From positions 74,455-138,454 of the forward strand of contig NZ_FUWH01000011.1 in assembly GCF_900167075.1 (NCBI RefSeq): DNA of 64,000 bases, written 5' to 3'. The stretch is from Sediminibacterium ginsengisoli. Its GTDB lineage: Bacteria > Bacteroidota > Bacteroidia > Chitinophagales > Chitinophagaceae. Positions within the stretch are counted from its first letter, which is position 1, and the number at the start of each line of letters is the position of its first letter. Both the position numbers and the translations under genes were made by a program. Positions 26,801-35,661 of the stretch are shown in pieces. The notes beneath the pieces are model-generated. The model worked only from the letters and a program-made list of their open reading frames with translations, was not told the origin of the DNA and did no database searches.

Positions 26801-29221
26801 TTACTCAATGATCTTCATATACCGGATCATCCGGCCGGCTTCATTAATGCCTTCTACCACCACCTTGAATTTTTTAGTGATATCGTTATTGTAGAATTCA
26901 AGCTTTACCCTCGGGTTCTTTTTATTGGTAAGGATATAAGGGTTCCAGTAAATCGTAGAGCGTACATCGGGTTCGAAATTGGCGGGCGGTGTTTCATAAG
27001 AAGGACTATAGAACTCCCTGAACTTAGAATAGCCGCCCAGCACTGTACTTTCCATGCCTTTGCTGCCGGGATCTGCTTTTCTTCCATCCGCTCCTCTTTT
27101 CAGGTAAATGGCGATGGCACCACCTGCACCGCTCCCGGCCGAGCCAAAGAACGGCGGCCTGAATACTTTGATCAGCGCAATATCCGACACGGGTACGCCC
27201 TGCAGCATTTCCACATCGGAACGCATTTCATTGAGGTAAAGATCCGGCGAAGAACCACGCCAGCTTAATGTACGCTGACTGCCCGAACCATTAATGGTAA
27301 GCCCTGCTACTTTACCCTGCAGGTATGAAAAGATATCCTGCGCCCCTACCGCAAATTTATCTTCCGTGAGATCGAACGAATAACCATCGCCGCCTGCAAA
27401 AAGCCCGCTGGTATATCGTTCATCCATTTCCTGCGCTTTGGTTTTGGTCTTTGCTTTTACAGTTACTTCACTGAGCGTAGCAGCTGCCTGCAGCTTCCGC
27501 AGTTTTTCCTGCTCTGCAAAATATGCGTCGAGTTTTAACCGTTGCAGACTGTCTGCGGCTTCAATATTCGGATCCTTCGCTTCAATCTGTGTATTCTTCA
27601 TCACCTGGCGTAAAAGACCGTTCTCCACCTGCACCTGTGTTACTTCCGACAGTTTGTTGTTACCGTTGAATGTGTAATACACTTTGGCCGTATCGTAAAA
27701 GAACACGCCTTTCTGATCGAAATTCCCGTTTTTATCTACCGGTGCAAATACAATATTTCGGCTGCTGTCCTTCCCTACCAGTATAAAGTTCAGCTGCGGT
27801 GGCACGGCACTGGTACCGGGTTTGAGGCCGTATACTTTCCCCGTTAAACGCATGTAATCGGTTTCGGGCGGATATTGCAACTGCGGGATACGCGGTGCAT
27901 TACGCAGTTTCTCCCAGTTGAAATTGCGCCAGCCGTTGGTCATCATCACCAGGTCCAGGTTGGCGGTAACAGAATCCGCATCACTCGTAAAATAATAAGC
28001 CGGGTTATGCACTTTACCGCGGATGTCATCGCTTAATAAAAAATCCGAGAAGATGGTATGTTCATCCGGTGTTGAAATAGCTGCGTCCGTAACGGAGATC
28101 GACATATTCGTTGCCAGCGTATCCGAAACAAATACTTCTATCACATTCCTGCTCCGCTTATCCAGCCCGATTATCTGGGGCGTGATGCGGGCGTTGAATT
28201 CGTGCAGGTGATTATTGATAAAAGCGATCCTTTCTGCCACCGGCAGCCAGTCTGAAGTGAACAGGGTAAACTGTAATATCCCCGTTGAAAGTTCTTCAAT
28301 AGGCAGCTGTACGATCTGTTCCGTCTTATTCGTCATGTTGATCGCTACGGTATAATACACCAGCTGGTTCATATGTGCCAGCAGGTGGAACTGCTTCATG
28401 TTTTCGGGGATATTCGCTGTACGCTGCAGGTTCACTATGGCTTTATCATTGGTTGTGGAAATGCTGAGTACCGCGCCTTCTTTTTTTGCAACAGGTACCG
28501 GCGATGTTCCTTTGGCACCGGAAGGATCCGTCCAGCTGATCGTATACGATTCTCCGGCTTTAGGCTGCAGGTTAAAGCTGCCCATTCCATCGTGCTTTAC
28601 TTTCAGTGTATCCAGTACCTTGTTCTTATCGTTCAGGAGCACCGCTTTTACAAATACAGGTGTGCCGTACTGGTTCGTTGCCTTGAATGCGATGCGCGAA
28701 CGAAGTCCTTCCACAAGCGCTCCGCCTTCCGGGAACGCTTCTACTTTTGTTTTGAAAACAGGTGCTGCGGCCGATGTTGTTTTACGGGTATTATTGATGG
28801 CGATGTCGCGCTGATAAATAAAGGCAGAATCATCATTCAGCATCCATCTTGTATAGGCTTTTACACGCAGCATATTGCCTTTGTAATCTGCAGGCACATC
28901 GAAAGAGCCTTTGGCTGTTGACTGGAAAAGCGGCGCTACGGTCTGGCGGATCATTTTTCCCGAAGCATCGTACCATTCCAGGTACATGTTGGTACTGAGG
29001 CCGCTCATCAGGAGGTCGGAACCGGCCAGCAGGTATACTTTGTACCAGATGGTTTCCTCCCTGTTGTAGACCGACCGGTCGAAATGAATGTGGATCTTTT
29101 CTTTCGGGAACATGTCCTGGTAAACAGCAAGCATTGAATCAGGCTGCTGCTGTGCCATCGTTCTGCCTGCTGCGAAAACCAGCAGTATAACGATCAGCAG
29201 CATTTTACAACTTCTTTTCAT
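26801..29221 (-). CDS. MG2-type exported protein with TonB-plug-like domain
   Basis: 806 residues. Signal peptide ending RTMAQQ (about residue 25), then the MG2 motif KIHIHFDRSVYNREETIWYK. Beta-sandwich modules follow, with GWRNFNWEKL near 460 and a carboxypeptidase-regulatory-like stretch. A segment resembling a TonB receptor plug follows: FSYLQGKVAGLTI, LYLNEMRSDVEML, ALIKVFRPPFFG and GAGGAIAIYLKRG. No barrel comes after it. The C-terminus has TIYWNP, LEFYNNDITKKF and VVEGI, shared with the MG2 proteins at 1795 and 57863. It starts 24 bp after the permease gene, so it is the last gene of that run. Function unknown; it is likely periplasmic or tethered at the outer membrane. Confidence 0.88.
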   Translation of the reverse strand: MKRSCKMLLIVILLVFAAGRTMAQQQPDSMLAVYQDMFPKEKIHIHFDRSVYNREETIWYKVYLLAGSDLLMSGLSTNMYLEWYDASGKMIRQTVAPLFQSTAKGSFDVPADYKGNMLRVKAYTRWMLNDDSAFIYQRDIAINNTRKTTSAAAPVFKTKVEAFPEGGALVEGLRSRIAFKATNQYGTPVFVKAVLLNDKNKVLDTLKVKHDGMGSFNLQPKAGESYTISWTDPSGAKGTSPVPVAKKEGAVLSISTTNDKAIVNLQRTANIPENMKQFHLLAHMNQLVYYTVAINMTNKTEQIVQLPIEELSTGILQFTLFTSDWLPVAERIAFINNHLHEFNARITPQIIGLDKRSRNVIEVFVSDTLATNMSISVTDAAISTPDEHTIFSDFLLSDDIRGKVHNPAYYFTSDADSVTANLDLVMMTNGWRNFNWEKLRNAPRIPQLQYPPETDYMRLTGKVYGLKPGTSAVPPQLNFILVGKDSSRNIVFAPVDKNGNFDQKGVFFYDTAKVYYTFNGNNKLSEVTQVQVENGLLRQVMKNTQIEAKDPNIEAADSLQRLKLDAYFAEQEKLRKLQAAATLSEVTVKAKTKTKAQEMDERYTSGLFAGGDGYSFDLTEDKFAVGAQDIFSYLQGKVAGLTINGSGSQRTLSWRGSSPDLYLNEMRSDVEMLQGVPVSDIALIKVFRPPFFGSAGSGAGGAIAIYLKRGADGRKADPGSKGMESTVLGGYSKFREFYSPSYETPPANFEPDVRSTIYWNPYILTNKKNPRVKLEFYNNDITKKFKVVVEGINEAGRMIRYMKIIE

Positions 29222-29245
29222 TCACTTTCAATTAACAGTTCACAA

Positions 29246-30292
29246 TTAAGATATACGCACACGCGGATCCACTACACCGTATAGCAGGTCTGCGAGAAGG
29301 TTCACGACAATAAAAAAAGTAGCAGTAACGAGTACACTGCCCATCACCACCGGGAAGTCCAGTTTTTCGAGTGCATCTACCGTTATTTTACCTATTCCTT
29401 TCCAGCCAAAAATATACTCAACGAAAAAAGCGCCTGCCAGCAATTCGGCAAACCATCCTGTTACCGCGGTGATCACCGGATTCAGTGCATTACGCAGCGC
29501 GTGACGAAAGATCACCAGCCTGCCCGGTAATCCTTTGGCATAAGCTGTTCTGATATAATCCTGGTCCATCACATCCAGCATGGCACTCCGGGTCAACTGT
29601 GTGATGATCGCCAGCGGCCTGATACCCAATGTAAGTGCAGGCAATACCAGGTTCTTCAGCTGTAGTGATCTTCCTGTAAACGGATCCGTATCAAAAAGAC
29701 TGCCTGTCATATGCAGCCCGGTATACTGTGTAAGTACGAAACCAAAAATATAAGCCAGTACAATGCCCATGAAAAAGGATGGTGCAGAAATACCTAATAC
29801 ACTGGCGAATATGGAACCCGTATCCATCCAGGTGCCCTGCTTCACGGCGGCCAGTATGCCAAGCAGAATTCCGAATACGGTTGCGATCAGCATAGCGGCC
29901 AATGCCAGCGTAAGTGTGCCGGGCAAAGCTTCCAGTAATACTTCACCTACATTTTTCTTGGTCTGGTACGATCTGCGCAGGTATGGCATTTTGATCGCGA
30001 ATTTGGTATCCCCGCCGATAAAAAATCCTTTCAGCTGTTTGTCTTCGATCTCTTTTTTCGAGTGAATGGCCAATGGTGACACATCGTTCAGGTAAAGCAT
30101 GAACTGTTTCCATTTGGGCTGATCCAGTGCCAGTTCCCGGCGGATATTTTCAATGGTCTTTTTATCACCGGTCTGCCCCAGCACCAGGCGCGCCGGATCG
30201 CCAAAACCCTGAAACAGGAAAAACACGATCACCACTACCCCGGCCAGTACAAGAAATCCGTATAATATTTTTTTAGAAATGAATCGGAGCAT
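29246..30292 (-). CDS. ABC transporter permease, DppB/OppB type
   Basis: 348 residues. First membrane helix at 9-29, then a long periplasmic segment that includes FFIGGDTKFAIKMPYL, then five more helices. The binding-protein-dependent transport signature is seen as IRTAYAKGLPGRLVIFRHALRNALNP, and the end DLLYGVVDPRVRIS is typical of the family. The family moves peptides or nickel across the inner membrane together with a DppC permease, two ATPases and a binding protein. None of these partners is in the window. It is 38 bp downstream of the BT_3928-type gene. Confidence 0.93.
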   Translation of the reverse strand: MLRFISKKILYGFLVLAGVVVIVFFLFQGFGDPARLVLGQTGDKKTIENIRRELALDQPKWKQFMLYLNDVSPLAIHSKKEIEDKQLKGFFIGGDTKFAIKMPYLRRSYQTKKNVGEVLLEALPGTLTLALAAMLIATVFGILLGILAAVKQGTWMDTGSIFASVLGISAPSFFMGIVLAYIFGFVLTQYTGLHMTGSLFDTDPFTGRSLQLKNLVLPALTLGIRPLAIITQLTRSAMLDVMDQDYIRTAYAKGLPGRLVIFRHALRNALNPVITAVTGWFAELLAGAFFVEYIFGWKGIGKITVDALEKLDFPVVMGSVLVTATFFIVVNLLADLLYGVVDPRVRIS

Positions 30293-30330
30293 GTTGATCA
30301 GCTTTGTATTAATCTTTAGCGATGAAGGTT

Positions 30331-31488
30331 CTATTTCATAAGTGTATCACGTACCTGTCCCGTACTGTCTGTTACTGCAGGTTTTGCAATACTGTCGGCG
30401 ATCATCTGCAGTGTCTTGCTGTAATCGCTTCCTGCAAATTTGCCGAGTATGGTTGCGCCCTGCATCACAAAATAAGTAGGATTTACACGAGCCGCCGTTT
30501 TGATCACCGTTGCGTCGCAGGATAGTATGATATGCGTTGGAAAAAGTGCTGCCGCCTTATCATGCGCCGCAGTAACGATCATCACCGGTATCGATTTTGC
30601 AGCTGCACTTGCGGCTACCCGTTCAAAGCCTGTTTTCCACCCGGCAGCATGGTCCATATCTTTTGCAAGCAGGAGTATGTACATTTCCTCCTGTGCAAAT
30701 ACCGCGGCCGTGGTATCGCCGGCAGTTCCCTGCAGGGAAAAATCAATGATAGCGGGCTGCAGGCCGTTTCCTTTGCGCACCACCTTATCATAGCGATCGA
30801 CGTATTCATAGGTTGAATCAAAATCTTCGGGGAAATGCGCCTGGTTGAATTCGAATATTTTTCCATCCTTTTTATAACGGAAGGTCATATCCACACTATC
30901 CGGTATAGCGCCCTCGGGCATTTTCATCTGGTCCTGGATATTGTTACCCATCTTATAAGGAAGACAATCGATAAACGGCAGGTGTTTCAGCACATAGAAC
31001 TGTGCACCGGCCACCGCTGCAAAACAGAGTCCCAGCAGAAAAACAGACGCAAAAGTGCCTGTTGAGGGGCGGATCAATTTGGCCTTGATCACAAGTAATA
31101 CGATCAATAATAATAACAGGATATCTTTCAGGAACGACTGCAGCGGTGTTAAAGGCAGGCAATCACCAAAACAGCCGCAGGTTTTTATTTTGCCCGATAA
31201 AAGTGCATAGCCCGTCAGGAACGTAAAGAACAGGATCAGCACAAGCAGGAACCAGCTCACCACTTTCATTCTCCAGCCAACGATCACGGCAACCCCCGCT
31301 ACAACTTCGAGTACATTCATGCCGATGGAGAGTGCCAGTGTGTAATCGTTCAGTGCATGCCAGCCCCAGACTTCGAAGAACTCCTGCATCTTATAGCTCA
31401 ATCCGAGCGGATCATTGGCTTTGATCAGGCCGGAGAAGATAAAGAGCAGACCTACGAACCAGCGGATAATAGTGAGCAATGTCTTCAT
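30331..31488 (-). CDS. BT_3928-type DoxX/MauE-like membrane protein
   Basis: 385 residues. Four membrane segments in the first 150 residues (LIRPST follows the fourth), a DoxX/MauE-like fold with the cysteine cluster KTCGCFGDCLPL after the third. The C-terminal half looks thioredoxin-like (MYILLLAKDMDH, YFVMQGATILGKF) but lacks a CxxC active site. Such proteins are conserved in Bacteroidota next to DUF1599, which is also the case here (gap 4 bp). A redox role is suggested by the cysteines, but the substrate is unknown. Confidence 0.85.
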   Translation of the reverse strand: MKTLLTIIRWFVGLLFIFSGLIKANDPLGLSYKMQEFFEVWGWHALNDYTLALSIGMNVLEVVAGVAVIVGWRMKVVSWFLLVLILFFTFLTGYALLSGKIKTCGCFGDCLPLTPLQSFLKDILLLLLIVLLVIKAKLIRPSTGTFASVFLLGLCFAAVAGAQFYVLKHLPFIDCLPYKMGNNIQDQMKMPEGAIPDSVDMTFRYKKDGKIFEFNQAHFPEDFDSTYEYVDRYDKVVRKGNGLQPAIIDFSLQGTAGDTTAAVFAQEEMYILLLAKDMDHAAGWKTGFERVAASAAAKSIPVMIVTAAHDKAAALFPTHIILSCDATVIKTAARVNPTYFVMQGATILGKFAGSDYSKTLQMIADSIAKPAVTDSTGQVRDTLMK

Positions 31489-31492
31489 AATA

Positions 31493-32038
31493 TCAGTGTT
31501 TTCCTTCTGCTATCAGCACCAGTGCAAAAACAGCATAATTGATAATATCTACATAATTGGCGTCGATACCTTCGCTGATGAGCGTTTTGCCATCATTGGC
31601 GAGGATCTGCCTGATCCGCATCAGTTTCATCAGGATCAGGTCTGCAAAGCTCTGCTGGCTCATTTCGCGCCAGGCTTCGCCATAATCGTGGTTCTTATCC
31701 AGCATAGTGTTTTTGGCAAACTGGATGTATTTGTAATAAAGTGTATCTACCTGCTCAACCGGCAGTTCATCCACACGGGGTGCTCCCAGCTCAAGCTGTA
31801 TGAGACCGATCACGGCATAATTGATGATGCCTTTGAATTCGGAAGGTATATCATCGCCTATTTTCTGCGTGCCAAGGTCCTGTATGGTCCGGATACGAAG
31901 GGCTTTGATAAACAGCTGGTCTACCACGGAGATAGTGCGCAGTACACGCCATGCAGTGCCGTAATCTTTGGTCTTTTTGATAAAGATATCCCTGCACTGG
32001 CCTATGGCATCGTCATATTGCTGATTGGTGTTGCTCAT
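31493..32038 (-). CDS. DUF1599 protein with internal duplication
   Basis: 181 residues from the ATG at 32038. The frame extends much further upstream across folP but only antisense to it, so the longer version is rejected. Two similar halves are visible: KTKDYGTAWRVLR ... FKGIINYAVIGLIQL and KNHDYGEAWREMS ... YVDIINYAVFALVLI. The DYG.AWR and D/G-IINYA motifs repeat at about 85-residue spacing. No known activity. Divergent from folP; first gene of the BT_3928-permease-MG2 run. Confidence 0.9.
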   Translation of the reverse strand: MSNTNQQYDDAIGQCRDIFIKKTKDYGTAWRVLRTISVVDQLFIKALRIRTIQDLGTQKIGDDIPSEFKGIINYAVIGLIQLELGAPRVDELPVEQVDTLYYKYIQFAKNTMLDKNHDYGEAWREMSQQSFADLILMKLMRIRQILANDGKTLISEGIDANYVDIINYAVFALVLIAEGKH

Positions 32039-32062
32039 TCTTGTCCTTTGATAATATCTTTG
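32031..32062 (+). promoter_or_regulatory. Probable folP promoter
   Basis: TATCTTTG at 32055-32062 matches the Bacteroidota minus-7 consensus TAnnTTTG exactly. A TTG at 32031-32033 lies 21 bp upstream, within the known spacing. The start codon follows 30 bp later. Confidence 0.4.
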
Positions 32063-32092
32063 AAGCGAATGCAATATAAACGATAAGCGAGT

Positions 32093-32926
32093 ATGTTCAC
32101 ACTTAACTGTAAAGGAAGATTGCTGACAATTAACAGTCCTTTGGTAATGGGCATTATCAATACCACGCCCGATTCCTTTTACAGCGGCAGCCGGTTTACC
32201 GCCGATACAGCGCTGCAGCAGGCAGAACAGCTCCTGAACGAAGGCGCAGCCATACTGGATATCGGCGGGCAGAGCACCCGCCCCGGAGCCAGTATCCTCA
32301 CGGCAGCTGCTGAAGCGGAACGTGTATTGCCTGTTATTTCGGCCATCCGCAACCGTTTCCCGGAATCGGTGATCTCCGTGGATACTTATTATGCGGAAGT
32401 GGCTACGGCAGCTGTTGAAACGGGAGCAGACATCGTTAACGATATCAGCGGCGGCAGTTTCGATCCGCAGATGCTGCCGGCCGTAGGCGCATTGAATGTT
32501 CCCTATATCTGTATGCACCTGCATGGCGATGCTGCAACGATGCATCATGTACCCGCTTACCAGGATGTACTAACGGATGTATTCGATTTTTTTACGGAAC
32601 GGATCGCCGCCTGCACCGCTGCGGGCATAAAAGACATCATACTCGATCCGGGGTTGGGTTTCAGTAAAACCATCGCCCATAATTTCAGGATACTGGAACA
32701 TCTGCAGACTTTCCGTGTATTCGGAAAACCTTTACTGATCGGGCTTTCAAGAAAATCGACCATCTACAAAACCCTGGGCATTACTGCCGCCGAAGCACTG
32801 AACGGAACCACCGTATTGAATACAGTGGCTTTACTCAACGGCGCTTCTATCCTGCGTGTGCACGATGCGAAAGAAGCAAAAGAAGCCATCGCTCTGCTGC
32901 AACAACTGAAAGAACAGGGAAACTGA
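32093..32926 (+). CDS. folP: Dihydropteroate synthase
   Basis: 277 residues, full TIM-barrel. It joins p-aminobenzoate to dihydropterin pyrophosphate in folate synthesis and is the sulfonamide target. Landmarks in order: MGIINTTPDSFYSG (near residue 19), LDIGGQSTRPGA (55-66), NDISGG (about 117), DPGLGFSKT (about 185), SRKSTIYK (about 221) and RVHDAKEA at the end. The pterin and sulfa-site residues look normal. Divergent from DUF1599 with 54 bp between the starts. A perfect hairpin terminator follows. Confidence 0.96.
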   Translation: MFTLNCKGRLLTINSPLVMGIINTTPDSFYSGSRFTADTALQQAEQLLNEGAAILDIGGQSTRPGASILTAAAEAERVLPVISAIRNRFPESVISVDTYYAEVATAAVETGADIVNDISGGSFDPQMLPAVGALNVPYICMHLHGDAATMHHVPAYQDVLTDVFDFFTERIAACTAAGIKDIILDPGLGFSKTIAHNFRILEHLQTFRVFGKPLLIGLSRKSTIYKTLGITAAEALNGTTVLNTVALLNGASILRVHDAKEAKEAIALLQQLKEQGN

Positions 32927-32952
32927 AATGCACCTTATCAATTATAATAAAC

Positions 32953-32984
32953 AAAGAAGGCTATCCGATGGGATAGCCTTCTTT
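32953..32984. terminator. Strong bidirectional terminator after folP
   Basis: Perfect 14-bp stem AAAGAAGGCTATCC/GGATAGCCTTCTTT with GATG loop, between convergent folP and the FKBP gene. Confidence 0.9.
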
Positions 32985-33008
32985 TATCAATGAATCTCTG
33001 TGTAAATA

Positions 33009-33938
33009 TTAGTGCTTTACAGGCGCTGGCACAGGTTGCGCACTTACAGGCGGCGGCGGTGGCGGAACAGATACATCCACGAGTTCCACATCGAACACCA
33101 GGTTGGTATGCGGCGGGATGGCTGGTGCAGAGCCGTTAGGACCATAAGCCAGGAATGCAGGAACGATCAGGCGTCCTTTGCCGCCTTTGCTGAAGAGGCG
33201 CAGGCCTTCGTCCCAACCCGGAATTACCGCATTGGTACCAATCACAAAGCGATAAGGTTCTTTATGCGTGCTTGCAGGCTGGTTATTGCTGTCGAACTCT
33301 TTTTCCTTACCGTTAGGCAGCTCAAAGAAACCTTTGTACATCACAGCAACCATCATACCTGAATCGGCTTTGGCACCGGTACCCGGATTCTGGATCTCTA
33401 CCAGTACGCCTGAACGGGTAGTCTGTGTTTTGTACCCTTTTTTCTCTGCATATTTCTTAACAGCAACTTTTTCATTCTCGTTTTCGGCGAGGATCTGCTT
33501 GTCATAATCAGCTTTCATTTCTTCCTGGCTTGCGAAAGTCTTCAGGATCTCGATCTTACCCTTGATCAGGTCGTGCTGGTGAAAGATTTCGTTATAATCC
33601 AGCATGTTGAGCTTTTTCATGGTATCAACATTCATCACGAACTCTGCTTTATCACCTGCTGCCATTTCATTCAGGAACTCGGTGAATGTGTGTTTTTCCT
33701 TGCGGGATGTATCTACGGTGAAATACATAGGGATATGTCCGTAAGTGCTTAACAGCAATGTATCCTTAGGTGAAATACGGTATTCGATATTGGCGCTGAC
33801 CATCTGGCCGTGCTTCAGTTTTTCTTTTCCTGAACCCTTGGAGATCTTGTACGTAAGGCCTGAAGGTGTTTTTTCATATTGCTTACAGCCTGCAAGCAGC
33901 ACGATCGCCAGTAACAGCGTGGTGGTAGTTCTCATCAT
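33009..33938 (-). CDS. FKBP-type peptidyl-prolyl isomerase lipoprotein
   Basis: 309 residues. Lipobox LLAGC at residues 14-18, so it is a lipoprotein. A divergent FKBP-like domain (about 24-130, GLTYKISKGSG ... VSANIEYRISPKDTLL) is followed by a charged linker. The canonical FKBP domain follows (about 175-290): VAVMYKGFFEL, FVIGTNAVIPGWDEGL, GRLIVPAFLAYG and PPHTNLVFDVELVDV. It catalyses proline isomerisation during folding of exported proteins. The tail is proline-rich. The DHH gene stop lies 5 bp upstream, so the two are probably co-transcribed. Confidence 0.93.
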   Translation of the reverse strand: MMRTTTTLLLAIVLLAGCKQYEKTPSGLTYKISKGSGKEKLKHGQMVSANIEYRISPKDTLLLSTYGHIPMYFTVDTSRKEKHTFTEFLNEMAAGDKAEFVMNVDTMKKLNMLDYNEIFHQHDLIKGKIEILKTFASQEEMKADYDKQILAENENEKVAVKKYAEKKGYKTQTTRSGVLVEIQNPGTGAKADSGMMVAVMYKGFFELPNGKEKEFDSNNQPASTHKEPYRFVIGTNAVIPGWDEGLRLFSKGGKGRLIVPAFLAYGPNGSAPAIPPHTNLVFDVELVDVSVPPPPPPVSAQPVPAPVKH

Positions 33939-33943
33939 TTTAG

Positions 33944-34951
33944 TTATTGTAGTTGATTTTGATATAATTTGATTACTTCTTTAAAATGTGCTGCAGTTGT
34001 TTCCAGGCTGTCGCTGCTCCTGCCGCCTGATGCATTATGGTGTCCGCCGCCTTCGAAATGGGTACGGGCAAAGGTATTTACATCGAAATGCCCTTTGCTT
34101 CTGAAGCTCCATTTGCGTTCTTCGTCGCGGTCTACCACAATAGCACCGAGTTTGATGCCCCGGATGGTAAGGAGATAGTTGACAAGACCTTCCGTATCGC
34201 CTGTTTTGATATCGAAGCGCTGCAGATCTGCCTTTGTAATATACATCAGCGCCGTATTATATTCATAGAAAACTTCCATGCGGTTCAGCAGGGCATAGCC
34301 GATGAAGCGCAGGCGTGTTTCCAGGAAATTATCATAAATCGCTTCGTGAACAGGTGTATGTTCCAGTCCGAGGTCTTTCAGATGCGCCACCATACGATGT
34401 ACGGAAGCCGTGGTTGACGGGAACCGGAATGAACCGGTATCTGTCATTACACCTGTATATAAACACTTCGCTATATCAATACTGAGTTTATCTGCATGCC
34501 CTGAAGCCACGATAAAATCATATACCATCTCACAGGTAGAACTTTTGGAAGTATCGCTGATGCCATAAGCAAACGCTTCTGCCTGCGGCTGTTCGTGATG
34601 ATCGATGAGGATTTTGGTGCATTGGGCCTGCGTCAGCGGCTGTTCCATATGTTTGGTACGGTGCAGCACATTGAAATCAAGGCAAAAGATCCAGTCGGCC
34701 TCGCTGATAAGGGCTTTACCCCTGTCGCGCCAGCGTTCATAATCAACCACTTTTTCAATGCCGGGCATCCAGTCGAGGAAATTGGCCCAGTTGGTGGGAG
34801 ATATAACGGTAACGTCGTGTCCGAAAGATTGCAGGAAATGATATAAGCCCAGTGCCGAGCCCATGGCATCGCCGTCAGGTTTCTGGTGCATGGTGATCAC
34901 CACTTTGGATACGGTGGTGAGCCTGGGAAAAAAAAGGTCTATTGCTTGCAT
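33944..34951 (-). CDS. DHH-family phosphoesterase (NrnA-type oligoribonuclease/pAp phosphatase)
   Basis: 335 residues. The DHH domain has motifs I HQKPDGDAMGSALG (about 22-35), II CLDFNVLHR, III LIDHHEQP and IV GVMTDTGSFR. The DHHA1 domain ends with GGGHHNASGG. Two metal ions are bound by the His/Asp residues in these motifs. NrnA relatives degrade short RNAs and dephosphorylate pAp; this length and layout fit them best. It is the first gene of a two-gene unit with the FKBP lipoprotein and has a good promoter just upstream. Confidence 0.9.
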   Translation of the reverse strand: MQAIDLFFPRLTTVSKVVITMHQKPDGDAMGSALGLYHFLQSFGHDVTVISPTNWANFLDWMPGIEKVVDYERWRDRGKALISEADWIFCLDFNVLHRTKHMEQPLTQAQCTKILIDHHEQPQAEAFAYGISDTSKSSTCEMVYDFIVASGHADKLSIDIAKCLYTGVMTDTGSFRFPSTTASVHRMVAHLKDLGLEHTPVHEAIYDNFLETRLRFIGYALLNRMEVFYEYNTALMYITKADLQRFDIKTGDTEGLVNYLLTIRGIKLGAIVVDRDEERKWSFRSKGHFDVNTFARTHFEGGGHHNASGGRSSDSLETTAAHFKEVIKLYQNQLQ

Positions 34952-34962
34952 ACAGTGGTGGG

Positions 34963-34994
34963 CAAAATTGCAGTATCCGGTCTATTCTATCAAA
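34963..34994 (-). promoter_or_regulatory. Probable promoter of the DHH phosphoesterase gene
   Basis: On the minus strand, TTTG (34994-34991) and CAATTTTG (34970-34963) are separated by 20 bp, matching the Bacteroidota minus-33/minus-7 layout in all but one base. The predicted transcript would start only a few bases before the ATG at 34951. Confidence 0.45.
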
Positions 34995-35034
34995 ACAATT
35001 TACAGCCGTTTAACAAAATTGACGATATATTATC

Positions 35035-35063
35035 TTTAAAAGGCATAGTAATGCTTATTTTCG
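35035..35063 (+). promoter_or_regulatory. Possible ndk promoter
   Basis: TTTA at 35035 and TATTTTCG at 35056-35063 with 17-bp spacing. Each differs from consensus by one base. The start codon follows 31 bp later. Confidence 0.25.
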
Positions 35064-35094
35064 CGCCGAAATTATATTATACCTATACATATTT

Positions 35095-35511
35095 ATGAGC
35101 AACAGAACATTTACCATGATCAAGCCGGATGCAACCTCCAAGGGTTATACCGGTGCAATTTTAGACCAGATCGTAAAAGCAGGATTCAGCATTAAAGCCA
35201 TGAAATGGATCAGGCTGAGTGAAGAACAGGCCGGACAGTTTTACGACATCCACCGTGAGCGTCCTTTCTACGGAGAACTGGTATCTTTCATGAGCAGCGG
35301 CCCGATCGTGGCGGCTATCCTCGAAAAAGAGAACGCAGTAGCAGATTTCCGCAAGCTGATCGGGGCAACCAACCCTGCGCAGGCTGAAGAAGGAACTATC
35401 CGCAAGAACTTTGCAGCATCTATCGGAGAGAACGCGGTACACGGAAGCGACAGTGATGAGAATGCTGTTATAGAAGGAGATTTCTTCTTTTCAAAGCTGG
35501 AAAGGTTCTAA
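35095..35511 (+). CDS. ndk: Nucleoside-diphosphate kinase
   Basis: 138 residues, normal family length. It transfers the gamma phosphate of ATP to NDPs through a phosphohistidine. TFTMIKPDA opens the fold, [19 protein letters not shown] binds nucleotide, and His116 in ENAVHGSDS is the active-site histidine. The ATG at 35095 is the only start that keeps the N-terminal strand. Monocistronic, with a possible promoter and a strong terminator. Confidence 0.97.
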   Translation: MSNRTFTMIKPDATSKGYTGAILDQIVKAGFSIKAMKWIRLSEEQAGQFYDIHRERPFYGELVSFMSSGPIVAAILEKENAVADFRKLIGATNPAQAEEGTIRKNFAASIGENAVHGSDSDENAVIEGDFFFSKLERF

Positions 35512-35534
35512 GTCAGGACCATTCAATTTATTAT

Positions 35535-35561
35535 AATAAAGCCGCTCACAGCGGCTTTATT
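35535..35561 (+). terminator. Terminator after ndk
   Basis: Perfect 12-bp stem AATAAAGCCGCT/AGCGGCTTTATT with CAC loop, 24 bp after the stop. Confidence 0.9.
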
Positions 35562-35661
35562 CATTTCAGGCCCGGCTCGTAATCACTGTTGCATATTTTC
35601 CCCTTTCTGCACTGGCCGGAGAATTGCAGTGAATGGATATTTCAATTTAATCCATTCATAT

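Noticed and set aside
32039..32548. N-terminal extension of the DUF1599 frame
   Set aside because: It is antisense to folP and lacks family similarity; the ATG at 32038 gives the expected protein.
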